A DNA stretch of 64,000 bases from the NCBI GenBank assembly GCA_028554755.1, contig JAPTOF010000015.1:12163501-12227500 (forward strand), written 5' to 3'. This stretch comes from Cordia subcordata. Lineage: Eukaryota > Streptophyta > Magnoliopsida > Boraginales > Cordiaceae. Both the position numbers and the translations under genes were made by a program. Below the pieces are notes generated by a model that was given only the letters and a program-made list of their open reading frames with translations, was not told the DNA's origin and searched no databases. Positions 1 through 11,109 of the stretch are shown here, one piece after another; the first letter of the stretch is position 1, and the number at the start of each line of letters is the position of its first letter.

Positions 1-61
1 GTAATTCTCTTGTGTCCATTTTCTTCTCGTATTCTTCATATTTGCCTGTTTTTCCCTAACA
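1..61 (+). repeat. 3' end of 5' LTR (copia, partial)
   Basis: Ends in ...CCCTAACA just before the primer site and matches the end of the 3' LTR at 5059-5119. Only the last 61 bases are in the window. Confidence 0.85.
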
Positions 62-65
62 AAAC

Positions 66-78
66 TGGTATCTAGAGC
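66..78 (+). other. Primer-binding site, tRNA-iMet type, with a 1-base insertion
   Basis: TGGTATCTAGAGC starts four bases after the LTR end. The usual plant copia site complementary to initiator tRNA-Met is TGGTATCAGAGC; here an extra T splits it. Confidence 0.75.
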
Positions 79-480
79 TTAGGTTTTTTCCATTGCTTGA
101 GGAAAAAGGAAAAATAAAAAATCACTGCGAAATCAAAATTGCTCAAACCAAATGGTGCCTAACCAAACAAAGGTCTCTGTTCGGCGAGGAGTGTTACGAT
201 GCTGTCTACGTTGAGTGTTAGTGGTTGGAGTGAAAGCTTACATCGGCAGGTTGTGGTTTGTGTTTGGGTTTAAAGAACGGGCAAAAAAATAGAGTTCGCG
301 TGTTCTTGGGTTTGGTTTTGGGTATTCGGGTCTTTTTCTTTTTTGTGTTTGGATCGGTTTGGTAGAGCATTGAGCGTGGGTTGCGAATTGGGTCAGGGTA
401 GGACCTTGTTCGCTAGTTAGGTTCTTGAGTTAGGTCTTGGGTTTTGGGTCCTAGGGTTTTTCGAAGGAGTTCAAAAGAAA

Positions 481-606
481 ACTTTATTAATTCTTTTTGG
501 GCTTGGGCTTGAGTCTAGAAACCAAAACAAAAAAAAAATTCAAAACTTTATTAATTCTTTTTGGGCTTGGGCTTGAGTCTAGAAACCAAAACAAAAAAAA
601 ATTCTG
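481..606 (+). repeat. 64-bp tandem duplication in the retrotransposon leader
   Basis: The unit beginning ACTTTATTAATTC at 481 is repeated at 545 almost without change, including the A-rich tail. It lies in the untranslated leader between primer site and gag. Confidence 0.9.
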
Positions 607-610
607 GCCA

Positions 611-857
611 TTTTGACCTGTTTGACCGCGTTGACCAGTTGATCGGGGTTTAATCGAGGGTTGACTTTGACTGTTGATCGTTGACCATTGACTAAGGGTT
701 GACTGATTTTGACCAAAGCCTTACCGTACATTTTTTGACGTGCTGAATCCGATTTTGGGCTTCATTTTTCTAGATTATGGTCCGAAGTATGTGTTTAGGG
801 ATGGTGTTGACTTTGACAAATAGGTTTGACTTTGACCAAGTTTAACCAAAGTTGACT
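611..857 (+). promoter_or_regulatory. Dense TTGAC (W-box core) cluster in retrotransposon leader
   Basis: I count 15 TTGAC pentamers on the plus strand in about 250 bases, several as TTGACC or TTGACT. TTGAC[C/T] is the core bound by plant WRKY factors. The cluster lies upstream of gag in the Tork-like element. The motif count is seen directly; any regulatory role is inference, and simple repeat expansion is an alternative. Confidence 0.45.
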
Positions 858-952
858 GGGGGTGTTCCTAAGGTTTTTTGATGTGCTGAATCCGTTTTTG
901 CGGTCCGTTGAGCCAAATTCTATCCCAAAGTGTGAGTTTTGAGAAAACAAAG

Positions 953-1729
953 ATGTCTTCTATAGGTGAAAAGTTTGAAATCGAGAAGTTTGACAGGAGA
1001 GTGAGTTTCAGTCTATGGAGGATCAGATTCAAGGCATTTATGACAATGCAAGGACTTTGGCAAGTGATTGACGAAGTGATCCTAGAGAAGACGGAACTAG
1101 CAGCGAGACTAGAACTCGAAGCAAAAGCCTTAAGTGAAATACATATGTCTGTAATGAATGAAGTATTGCTGGAGATTAGTGAGAAGGCAACAACAGTTGA
1201 GGCTTGGAATACTTTGGTGGAATTGTATGTATCAAAATCCCTCACGAATCGCCTCTACTTGAAGAATCAATTATATCATCTTAGAATTAAAGAAGGTACA
1301 CCACTTAAACAACACCTTGATGAGTTTACCTCTTGTGTTATTGCTTTGAAGGACGTGGGTGTTAAAATTGATGATAAAGACCAAGCTATTATCTTGTTAT
1401 GCTCCTTATCGGCTTCGTATATGAACTTTGTGGACACTATGTTGTACGGGAGGGACAAAATTAGCTTTAAGGATGTGATTGCTTCATTGAAATCGAAAGA
1501 TCTTCAAACACATGTCCTGAGACACAAGGAGGAACTTTGTGGAAAGGGTTTAGTGAGTAGAGGGAGATTGGAGAATAGAGGGGGATCTTCAGGTAGAAAG
1601 AAAAGCAAGTCAAGGTCAAAATCAAGAGTAAGAAAGTTACACTATTTTGAGTATGGTAAGAAGGGTCACATTAAGAAAAAAATGTCCAAAACTAAAAAAG
1701 GGAAAGAAAAAGGTGGAGAATTCAGCTAA
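953..1729 (+). pseudogene. gag: gag (capsid/nucleocapsid) of Tork-like copia, decayed
   Basis: An open frame of 258 codons starts at the ATG at 953. It begins MSSIGEKFEIEKFD and carries the copia-type gag domain (UBN2 family) over roughly residues 10-190, including WRIRFKAFM and LWQVID. The C-terminal nucleocapsid end is basic. Its zinc knuckle, normally CX2CX4HX4C, reads HYFEYGKKGHIKKKM, so all three cysteines are lost and only the GKKGH core remains. RNA binding through this knuckle is therefore unlikely. The frame stops at 1727-1729, and more stops follow before the protease. The protein would have packaged the element's RNA; it is a fossil here. Confidence 0.85.
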
Positions 1730-1734
1730 TGTGG

Positions 1735-4718
1735 TAGAGAGTGCTGACAGTGATGGAGATAACTAGAGTAGTATCGAGGATGTTTTGACTATGAGTGCAT
1801 CACAGTGGCATAATCAATGGATTTTTTATATAGGTGCGACATTCTATATGTATCTTAGGCATAACTAGTTCTCTTCTTATTTTGGAAAGGAAGAGAAAGT
1901 TTTTCTAGGCAATGACCTTTCGTTGAAGATGGAGGGAATAGGCATAGTAAATATCAAGATATTTGATGGCATTACAAGATCTCTCGAGTGTTCGTATGTA
2001 TCAGAGTTGAAGAAAAACTTGATTTCTCTAGGGCATTTGGATTTTCATGGGTACAAATTCTGAAGTAAGAATGGTGTTTTAAAGGTGACCAAAGGTGTTA
2101 TTGTGCTTTTGAAAGGGAACTTGACTGGCTGCTTATATATGCTTTAAGGTGGTACAGTTACAGGTGTTACAGCTGTTGCATCCGAAGAAAGTGATGATGA
2201 CACCACATAGTTATAGCACAAGAGGTTGGGCCATATAAGCGAGAGGGGACTGACCGAGCTGAGCAAAAGGGATTTGCTTTGTGGACAAAGAACTAGAAAG
2301 CTTAAATTCTACAAGCATTGTGTCTTTGGAAAGCAAACCAGGGTGATGTTCAGCAAGGGGCACAAGAATACCAAAGGTACACTTGATTACATTCATTCTG
2401 ATCTTCGGGGTCCAAATAAATTCCTTCCAAGAAAGGTCCCAGGTATTACATAACTTTCATTAATAAACACTCTCAGACGGTGTAAGTATATTTCTTGAAA
2501 ACTAAAGATGAGACATTTCCATCATTTGTCGAGTGGAAGATGTTGATTGAGAAGCAGACTAGTAAACAGATCAATCATCTTAGGACTGACAATGGGTTGG
2601 AATACTGCAATAAAGAGTTTGATGAATTCTGTAGGAAATATGACATTGTGAGACACTGCACATGTGTAGCGACACCACAATAGAATGGAGTTCCAGAATG
2701 CATGAATAAAACTCTGGTAGAGAGAGCTAGTTGTATGCTCTCCCATTTTGGCTTGAGTTAAGACTTTTAGGCTGAAGCCGTTAATACGGCGTACTACTTG
2801 GTGAATATGTCTCTATCCAAAGCTATTGAATTGAAAATTCCTTTTGAGTTATAGTCTGGTAAACCTGGTGATTACTCTCAATTGAGGGTGTTCGGTTGCC
2901 CTGCATACGCTCAAGTAAAGGATGGCAAGTTGGAGCCGAGGGTAAAGAAATGCATATTCCTAGGCTACGCATCCGAGAGGAAAGGTTACAGGTTGTGGTG
3001 CACAGATCCAAAGTCTCCAGGTTTCCTCATCAGCAGGGATGTCACATTCAATGAGTCTGCTTCATTAGACCAAGAAAAAGAGAAAGCGGTAGCTGGTTAG
3101 ATCACAGTGTCAAAGAATAGGTGGAGGTATTTGCTAGTATTTCAAATATTCCATCTAGTAGTAGTAATAGTACGATTCAGTCAACTCAGCCAAGTGAGGT
3201 GCATGATCAAAATGTACCTTAACAATAAAAGTACAGTATTGCTACTGGGCGAGAAAGGAGACAAATTAGAAAACCTCAAAGGTATGGATAAGCTGATCTT
3301 GTTGTTTATGCTTTGACTGTTGTTGAAACAATTAAAGGACATGAGCTGAATTCGTACAAAGAGGTCAAATCTGGGAAAGATTCTGCTCAATGGATAGTTG
3401 TCATGAGTGAGGAGATTGAGTCTCTTCAGAAGAATCAGACATGGGAGCTTGTTGAATTACCTGAGGGACATTGAGTTATTGGTTGCAAATTGGTTTACAA
3501 GAAAAAGGAAGGTACTCGAGGGGTTGAAGGTCTTCGATACAAGGCGCGGTTGGTGGCAAAAGGCTATACACAAAGTTAAGGTGTTAACTTCAATGACATG
3601 TTCTCTCAAGTTGTGAAGCATAGTTCCATCAGGATTTTACTCACCTTAGTTGCTCTTCATGACTTAGAACTTGAGCAGCTAGATGTGAAAAAGGCATTTT
3701 TGCATGGTGATCTTGAAGAGCAGATTTACATGAATCAACCGGAGGGGTATGTAGTTCCTGGTAAGGAGAACTATGTTTGCAAATTGAAGAAGTCCTTGTA
3801 TGGGTTGAAGCAGTCGCCTCGGCAATGGTACAAGAGATTTCACACATCCATGGCAGGCGCTGGATACACAAGGAGTGCCTATGACAGTTGTGTGTATCTC
3901 AACAGAGTTATATTGAGAAGGTGCTGGAGCGTTTTGGGATGTATAAAGCAAAGCCTGTGAGTGTGCCGCTTGCTGCATATTTCAAGTTGTCTGCAGATTT
4001 GTCACCTAAAACTGAGCAGGAGGTGGAGCATATGTCTCATGTTCCATACTTGAGTGCTGTTGGTAGCTTCATGTATGTTATGGTGTGCACTCGTCCTGAT
4101 ATTTCACATGCAGTTAATGTTGTGAGCAGGTATATGACATCGCTTGGGAAAGCACACTGAGAAGTGGTAAAGTGGATAATGAGATATTTGCATGGCACTA
4201 CGAATGTAGGTTTGCTGTTTAGCAAGACGGCTAGAGATTGCACGAAGTTGGTAGGTTATTGTGACTCAGACTTTGCGAGTGACCTTTATAAGAGAAGATC
4301 TCTAACGAGTTATGTGTTTACAGTCTCTGGATATGCTATCAGTTGGAAAGCAACATTATAGTCTACTATGGCATTGTCGACTATTGAGGCGGAGTACATG
4401 GCAATTGCAGAAGCTATGAAGGAGGCCATGTGGTTATAAGGCCTGGTTCGTGATCTTGGACGGCAGCAAGATACAGGCACAATCTTTTGTGATAGCCAGA
4501 GTGCAATTCATTTGATGAAGAATCAGATGTATCATGAGAGGACTAAACACATTGATATCAGATATCACTTTATTAAAGATGTTATATCATAAGGGATCAT
4601 ATCGGTGCAGAAGATATCTACCCATGAGAATTCAGTAGCTATGATGACCAAGATGGTTTCAGTCAGCAAGTTCAAGCATTGCTTAGACTTGATTGCTGTT
4701 TGTGGTGCGAACCCTTGA
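1735..4718 (+). pseudogene. pol: pol (PR-IN-RT-RH) of Tork-like copia, decayed
   Basis: Fragments in three frames give the copia pol order. The protease remnant near 1819 reads FYIGATFY, so the catalytic D of D-T/S-G is replaced. A GAG-pre-integrase piece starts at 2226. Integrase retains RTDNGLEY and NGVPE, with a stop in the usual QQNG. The integrase C-terminus at 2882-3100 has FGCPAY and KCIFLGY. RT at 3410-3900 has the QLDVKKAFLHGDL and YGLKQSPRQW motifs. The frame then jumps at about 3895 from DSCVY straight to YIEKVLERF, removing the palm segment with YVDD. RNase H follows with CDSDFASD, IEAEYMAI and FCDSQSAI. The reading ends at a TGA at 4716-4718. It cannot encode an active polymerase. 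Confidence 0.9.
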
Positions 4719-4793
4719 GCCCTTAGGGGCATTTGGCAGCAAGGATGATTGGTGCATTGATTAGAGTGAATACGTGCCAAGGTGGAGTTTTTT

Positions 4794-5119
4794 TGAATAT
4801 GGCCCGTATTCTTGGGCAACAAGAATACTAAATTTCCTTATTAGCATATTATCTTATTAGCTTGTTACCTTTCTAGCACATAATTAATTAGTTACATTTT
4901 CTGCTTAATAGGTTTTAGGAAACCTATGCACTATAAATATGTGGGAATACTCATTGTATTATGTATGAGAGAAACCAAAATGAGAACCTTGTAATATTCG
5001 TGATCAATAGTAAATTATTCTCTGTTGCTCATGGACCTATGCTTTAAGGCCGAACCACGTAATTCTCTTGTGCCTGTTTTCTTATCGTATTTTTCGTATT
5101 TGCATGTTTTTCCCCAACA
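4794..5119 (+). repeat. 3' LTR of Tork-like copia (~326 bp)
   Basis: Follows a purine tract (AAGGTGGAG, about 4779-4787). Starts TGAATATG and ends CCCAACA. A TATA-like CTATAAATA lies at about 4931-4939. The last 61 bases match the 5' LTR fragment at 1-61. Confidence 0.8.
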
Positions 5120-6502
5120 CACCTACACCCCCTTATTACTTGCTAGGATTGAAGAGCGTTGGAGGCTTTGAAGGTGGAGAATCAAGCTAGGAGTAAGGAG
5201 CAAAGTGAAGCAAATGATAATGGAGTTAATTTTAACTCTCTTTGGTTTTATCTCCATTATGTTAGTTTGAATCAAATTTACAATTTGTGAAGGAGTGTAA
5301 TTTATGACTTGGTTTTGTTATTGATTATTGATTTACTGATACTAGCAGATGGTCTATGTTTAGATGTTATGCTTGATTTCATGTTATTATCAAATATGTC
5401 TATGGGTTTCATAATAGTTCTTTTTTGCATCCTTACATGTTGTGCTTCATGGATGTATGATTATTGTTCTACTTAGCATGAAAGATTGTTATTATGTGAG
5501 CCATGATCTAAACCTTGCTTGGAGTTGATTAAAATTTGCTTAATAAAACTTAAAAGATTAGGTCTCACAATTTGAAACACAGTCAATGGGCTTGCCTTTA
5601 ATCAACTTACATTTAATCAACTCACTTTAGTTCACTAGTTTTAGCTAGAAAACCTTATTTTGTTGGACAGACCTATGCCTTGATTTAGCCGAATTAGAGA
5701 TATAAGTTCACCTTTACTTGAGGATAATAAATATAACTAGTAAAATAATGCATTAGAGCTAATTTAGTCACCCACTAGTCCATAAATTGGGAAGCAAAAT
5801 ACTAGCTAGACGCGGTTCATAGATGGCAATCCGATCCTAATCAGAACCTTGATCCATGATCCTTATGCTCCATTTCAATTTAGCTTCAAATTAACTTTAG
5901 TTTTAGTTTTAATTTCCTGAATTCCCTTTCAATTCATCCGACACACTCATGTATATCCATTAGCGACACGCAAGCACAATAGCATTGCCTTAGGAGCCTC
6001 CTCGAGGAGTCGACCATGTACTCATGCACACTATGTTGTATTGATCCATGCATTTACGCGGCAAGACTCGGTTTAAATTTGTGCTTAATTTTCCAAACTA
6101 ACCGAGTTTACATTCAAGTAGTCTTCTACCTCTTTGTTTGAGACAAAGACTTGGGAGAACTAACGGTACGATGAACACAACAAATTCAAGCAATTCAAGT
6201 ATTCATTTATAGTTTACGAACAGAATTTATTTCAACATCATTTGGCTTATAAAAAATTCAAGTGTCGTATTAGCACTTGTTCTATAACTATATATCCTAT
6301 AATTGTAAAATTTTTTAGGCTACTCTAAAAGTCCGAAAGATAGGAAAAGAAACAGAAGGAAAAAGAACACATGCCCTCATAGTTGGATATAACACGGAAT
6401 GTTTCTCTTCTGTGGATGTTGTGACTGCTATTTCTGCACTTCGATACTGATTTGAGGTAGGGTATTAATTTATGCTCTTCAAATTATATTGAACGCTAAC
6501 AA
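5120..6502. other. Intergenic, no gene recognised
   Basis: No coherent coding frame, RNA gene or bounded repeat was seen between the copia element and the 3' end of the WAT1-type gene. The gene's 3' UTR should lie just below 6503, but I could not place a convincing poly(A) signal. Confidence 0.5.
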
Positions 6503-7637
6503 TCATGGGGTAGCAATCTCATCGGATCCTGGGCGTGCTTTTTGCAAGTCACTTTTTGAAGCACAATCCCCTTGCTCCATCTTTTGCTCTTTTCTCTTTC
6601 CCCATAATACACAGTATAGCCCTCCAACCAGAAATATTGCACCTAACAAACTGTACAAAAGTAGAAAAAAATTATATATAAGCCAAAATCAGACTATAAT
6701 CTCCAAAATCTTATTTTGAACATGTATCTAAATTTTAAAAGTGTACTTGCACTAATTAATCAACACTCAAAAAAGTTTTGACCCAAAAAAAAGGATGTAA
6801 AAGAAGATTATATTATTAAGAAATGGGGTTAAATTCTATATTTTTTAAAATTAATTAGTGCTAATAGGGTAATGAAGGAACTAATTATAGGATGACCATG
6901 AAGTTTATATTTTTCTGTTTCGGATAGACATATGTTGTATCACCTCTTTTCCATGTGTGACCCAATTTAAAATGACCGAAATTGAACGTAAACAAGATTT
7001 ATCATGATAGGTCATACGTGATAGATGCTTGATGGATAAGACCGGTCTTAATGGATGCATGATGAACAAGGTTGGGTCAAGGTCCAGAAAAGAGGCGGGT
7101 GACATATGGGTAGAAATGCGCCATGTACGTAAAAGAAAAAGGACCAAGTGCACATAAGATAAGATCGAAGTTCACCTGCCAAAACTAAGCATCTCCCCTA
7201 ACAAGAACACAGACAGAAGAATGGTAAAGAGCAAGGCCATTGGCGTCGTCATGGCTAAGAAGACCGGCCCTCTCTTTTCGATAACCCAAGCTTGCAAGTA
7301 AAACGTAACGCCTGTTACCACTATTCCCTGTCCAATTTCAATATTATAAGTAAAAAAATATTCCAGGATATAGAATAGAATTTCAAAAAATTAAAAAAAA
7401 AGGAAAAAAGAACAAATAAGCTTTATTTTTGCTTACGCAGTAAGCGACAGAAAGGAGTTTGACATCCCAACCAAGCTTCCATTCATAAGGGTTTCTTTCT
7501 AAAGCAATGGCAATGACAAATGATTGAATCGCGCTGCAGAAACACTGCAGAGTTGTGCAGACTAGCTTTGAGGGGTAACTTTTCAACACTTGGCCCTGTT
7601 ATCAGAAAAATAAATAAATAAATAAAACTTGATCTCT

Positions 7638-7677
<40 letters not shown>

Positions 7678-10600
7678 ATATATATATATATATTCGAATT
7701 ATATCTGAAATATAAAAAGTAAGGTTACGTTTAGTTTGGAAAATATTTTTCGGTTTTTATTTTCTGTTTTTATTTTTTAAAAATAGTTTTCGTTTTCGAC
7801 TCTGTAAAAGTTTAGAAAATGTGTTTGGTTAGCAAAAATGAAGATTGTTTTCTAGAAAATGAAAATATGATTAAGAACACAGGCACTTAAAATATATTTT
7901 TTTATATTTATTTACAAAATTATCACCTTATTTTTTAAATTTTTTAGAGAAGTTTTTTACTTACAAAATTGCTACCTTATTTTCTAATTTTTTTAGAGAA
8001 CAACTTTATTTATGAAATTACCACCATATTTTCAAAGTTTTCTAGAAAACACTCACGACATTTCTTTGATGCTTTCTAATTTCCTAGAAAACTATTTTTA
8101 GTTTTCTAAAATTGAAAACGAAAATAAATTAACCAAATGACTTTCTTCCTATGCTAGCTAATTTTTATTTTTCATAAAAACAAATACAGAAAATAGGCAA
8201 ATCAAACACACTCTATAATTTGTGAAAAGGGAGTAGTAGATATATATATATATATGTATATATATATAAATAGAAAATACCTGTAATACAAGCCACAAAC
8301 CCCAGAAAGTGTTAGACAGGAGCATGAGGAACACTCCCTTTATCCATGTTGTCTTTGAATTGACATGCTGGTGAAGTTGTTGCCCGTCGTAGCTCAGGAG
8401 GTGATGGTGTACAAACAGCTTCAAATACGGGCCCCTAAAAAAGGCAATAATTACAACTCCTGCCATGCAGAGTGCTACTCCTGCAACCTTTAAGACGCCC
8501 GAGTTTTTCCTCAAATTCACTTTCTCCATTCTGGCATGCAAGTCCAAGTTATTCTTACACATACACACACACACACATATATATATGTATGTATATATAT
8601 AAATTGTATATTTGTATATACAAAAACACTTCAAAGACATCTTGCATGGATGATTTAAGATGTCCATGCAAGCACGTTTAATGAAAAATAAGATTGTAAC
8701 TTTCCAAGACAAGAAAAAGGAATAAATGGTAGATTCAAATATAAAACAACACTATCCTTATTCGACGCAGGTAGTTCATGAATAAAGTAATTAAAGCCCT
8801 ATCTTTCAATTCCTAGAACTTATGTCCAAAATTTTAAGATATTATAATTATGACTTATATAATTATAAAAAAATTATCTTACTTTTGATGATGGATTTAG
8901 TTGACGTTTGCTAAAAGAAAATTACAACAAGGGGAGTCTCCGCTATTACTTAATAAATCTCATTCTCTCGAGTTAATGTCAACTAATCAATTATAACCGT
9001 ATTATAAACTTTTCACGATCCTTGTTTATTTTCCTCTAATTCTCTTATAAGGGAGTTTGGGGTTTAATTTAGTATTGATGGAGAAAAATGACATTTTCTT
9101 CTACCTTGATATGGTATTAACACAAATGATTGGTTCAAATCTCGTTATTACCCATTTATAAAATTAGGCGCATATACATATAACACTCAAAATGGAACTA
9201 ATTAACCTACACATAAAAAAGACAACTTAAATAATAACTGAGAAGAGAGTTGTTTGGAATTAAGGGATAACTTAAGTAGTTGAGGCTATCTCTCCCAGGC
9301 GTGAAGTCTCGGGTTCAATTCTATGAAAGTGGGGGTTTAAGGGGGGAAAAAAAAGTAGAGAGTTGCTTTGTGACGCACGAATAAGATTTGAAATGGTAGG
9401 CATCAAATTGAGATGGCTGCTTTAACCACGGTGATACTACATTTTGATATGGACCAAATGGAGCAGGGTGTCACAAGAGCAAAGTGGGATAATGCATGTA
9501 TGTCACTTTCAAAGATTTATTATATATCCAAGTTGCAGTAAGATCCCTTGGTGTATTTTAAGGTATCTTTACCTTTGTAAGCACTAGATGTCTTTACAGA
9601 CCATTTGGTATTACTTTTTTATTAATTTTTTCTATCAAACTGATTTAGAAAATCTGACAATGTTTTAAAACCAAAATTGCTTAATGTAATAATAAATTCA
9701 AGATTTTGGTTAATCCAAATTTTTTGCAAGATTATGAAGTATTTAAGATCGACTTTAAATGGTACGTTCTTTCTGTCACTTTTCGAACATTTTTTGCCAC
9801 ACGTGATGATCGATATACTGTTTTAACTAATGCGTGTAATAATATTCTAATTATACATCTTAACCAATTATTTTATTTTTAAATTTCAAATCATGACAGA
9901 GAGAATAAAATCTTAGATTTTTTGGGTGAAAATAATGATTGAGATACAATGTTGGAATGTTACAATAAACCTTTAATTAGGAGAAGATCCAAATCCTAGA
10001 ACTAAAGCCGCTTTAGTTTTGTTCTTTTACTTTTTTGTTTTTAATATTTTACGAAAGTTAGTGGAGAGAAACTGTGTTAGCTGTTAAAGGAAACTAGATA
10101 CAATAATTAAGTTGGGAACTAACTTAAGTTTAATTTTTACCCGAAGATAAGCGCAAGAAAGAAGGTAATGACAGGAAGGCTGTTGGTTGTTGCAGCAGCT
10201 AAAGTTGCTGACGTGTATTTCAGTGCCACGCCATAGATGTTTAAGCTCATTGTGATTCTGCAATCAGAGAATAATTCCCCACCTTCATCATACGTACATA
10301 CATATATATATATATTCTACGAAGCTATTATCATTAAGTTAATTTTCTACTTATTGCATTAAGAAAAAAGAAGAATCTAATATTTAACTTACCCGATTAG
10401 AGATAGCAGGAAGAGCTTAACAAAGATCAACAATGAGAAAGCTGGCGCAGTTTTCCTGGAATTAATTAATCAAAGTAAGTTTGTATGTGAGATATCATAT
10501 ATTATTACATATATATACACTCGAAGCTCTCAGAATACTGAAGTTGAAAGTTCAAGAGAAACCACAGGCCCAGTGGTTTAGTGCTAGCTATCACTGCAAA

Positions 10601-10987
10601 AAATCTTAGAAGAAACGAGGGTTTCACTATGAAAAAATCAGGAATAGTGGCGTGAATTTTCACTATATAGGAAAGATTTAGGTAATATAATATATATATA
10701 TATATATATATATTGTTGTGCGAGATATTTTTAAGTTGATTGGTAGATGATGTAATTATAGAATCTTACAATAACAAAGGTTAAAGGTTGGAATCGAGAT
10801 AGATCGATATATACCATTCGAGAAACAAGGTAACGGGAGCCAAGAAAACGGCAGCAGCGGCTTGTCTGTAGAAAACGAAGACGAAAGTGTTCATGCCCAC
10901 ATCAAATGCTACCTTAGAGAGCAAGAACATGACAGCATAAATGGAATGTATAACTGTAACAGCTACAAATGGTTGCTTTCCCGCCAT
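6503..10987 (-). CDS. WAT1-related protein (EamA/DMT transporter, MtN21-like), 7 exons
   Basis: Exons on the minus strand: 10987-10815, 10455-10393, 10257-10141, 8530-8281, 7595-7437, 7327-7176 and 6650-6503 (TGA at 6505-6503). All introns are GT-AG and phases join, giving 1062 nt and 353 aa, normal for the plant WAT1/UMAMIT family of about ten-helix membrane proteins. Diagnostic stretches are GMNTFVFVFYRQ (exon 1), YTSATLAAATTNSLPVITFF (exon 3), MEKVNLR and VAGVALCMAG (exon 4), SYPSKL and AIALERNPYEWKLGWDVKLL (exon 5), YLQAWVIEKRGPVF (exon 6) and VGGLYCVLWGKRKE (exon 7). Family members such as WAT1 move auxin or amino acids across vacuolar or plasma membranes; the substrate here is not determinable. 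The hydrophilic tail after the last helix is short. Intron 3 is 1.6 kb; introns 1, 3 and 4 carry repeats. No broken codon was found, so the gene looks intact. Confidence 0.93.
7640..7692. repeat. (TA)n microsatellite in intron 4
   Basis: About 26 TA units with one interruption (ATCTATA), inside intron 4 of the WAT1-type gene. Confidence 0.97.
7722..8145. mobile_element. MITE-like AT-rich block in intron 4
   Basis: The left end (ACGTTTAGTTTGGAAAAT, continuing to AAAATAGTTTTCG) is roughly mirrored on the other strand by the right end (AGTCATTTGGTTAATTT, reaching AAAACTAAAAATAG). This suggests degenerate terminal inverted repeats of about 70 bp. No clear target duplication was found. Confidence 0.35.
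8230..8615. repeat. AT/AC-rich microsatellites flanking exon 4
   Basis: TA-rich runs at about 8240-8270 in intron 4 and an AC/AT run at about 8560-8612 in intron 3 flank exon 4 (8281-8530). They are simple sequence and lie close to both splice sites. Confidence 0.85.
9262..9330 (+). repeat. SINE-like tRNA-derived remnant in intron 3
   Basis: Carries an A-box-like CTTAAGTAGTTGAGG (9271-9285) and a B-box-like GGGTTCAATTC (9311-9321) at tRNA-like spacing. The minus strand at 58656-58700 shows a similar pair (TCAAGTGGTTGAG, then GGTCGTGGGTG), suggesting one old family. No target duplication was found. Confidence 0.4.
10686..10713. repeat. (AT)n microsatellite in intron 1
   Basis: A short AT run within intron 1 of the WAT1-type gene. 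Confidence 0.9.
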
Positions 10988-11097
10988 GACTACTCTAGTT
11001 TGCTATATATATTTATATAGCTCTATCTATATTACTCACAGATTATATTGTTTGTGAACCTCGATATATCAATGAGAACGGGCTGCTAGGGTGGTAG

Positions 11098-11104
11098 TTA
11101 TATA
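11098..11104 (-). promoter_or_regulatory. Candidate TATA box of the WAT1-type gene
   Basis: TATATAA on the minus strand, 111-117 bases upstream of the ATG at 10987. That spacing would give a 5' UTR of about 80 bases. Other AT-rich runs at 11003-11023 lie too close to the ATG to be preferred. Confidence 0.35.
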
Positions 11105-11109
11105 CATGT

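Larger units (their letters stand above)
1..5119 (+). mobile_element. Degenerate Ty1/copia retrotransposon, Tork/TNT1-like, 5' end cut by window
   Basis: The first 61 bases match the last 61 bases before 5119 with about seven differences, so they are the 3' end of the 5' LTR and the end of the 3' LTR. Between them, in standard order, are a primer-binding-site-like motif, a long leader, gag, protease, integrase, reverse transcriptase, RNase H and a purine tract. Domain order and wording (FGCPAY, YGLKQSPRQW, TRPDISHAV, IEAEYMAI) match the Tork/TNT1 lineage of plant copia elements. Many in-frame stops, several frameshifts and an internal RT deletion make it non-functional. The left flank is outside the window, so the target duplication cannot be checked. 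Confidence 0.93.

Noticed and set aside
8158..8712. 184-codon minus-strand frame taken as one protein
   Set aside because: It reads exon 4 of the WAT1-type gene (8281-8530) together with flanking intron microsatellite translated as YIYIYI. Splice sites and family alignment limit the coding part to the exon.
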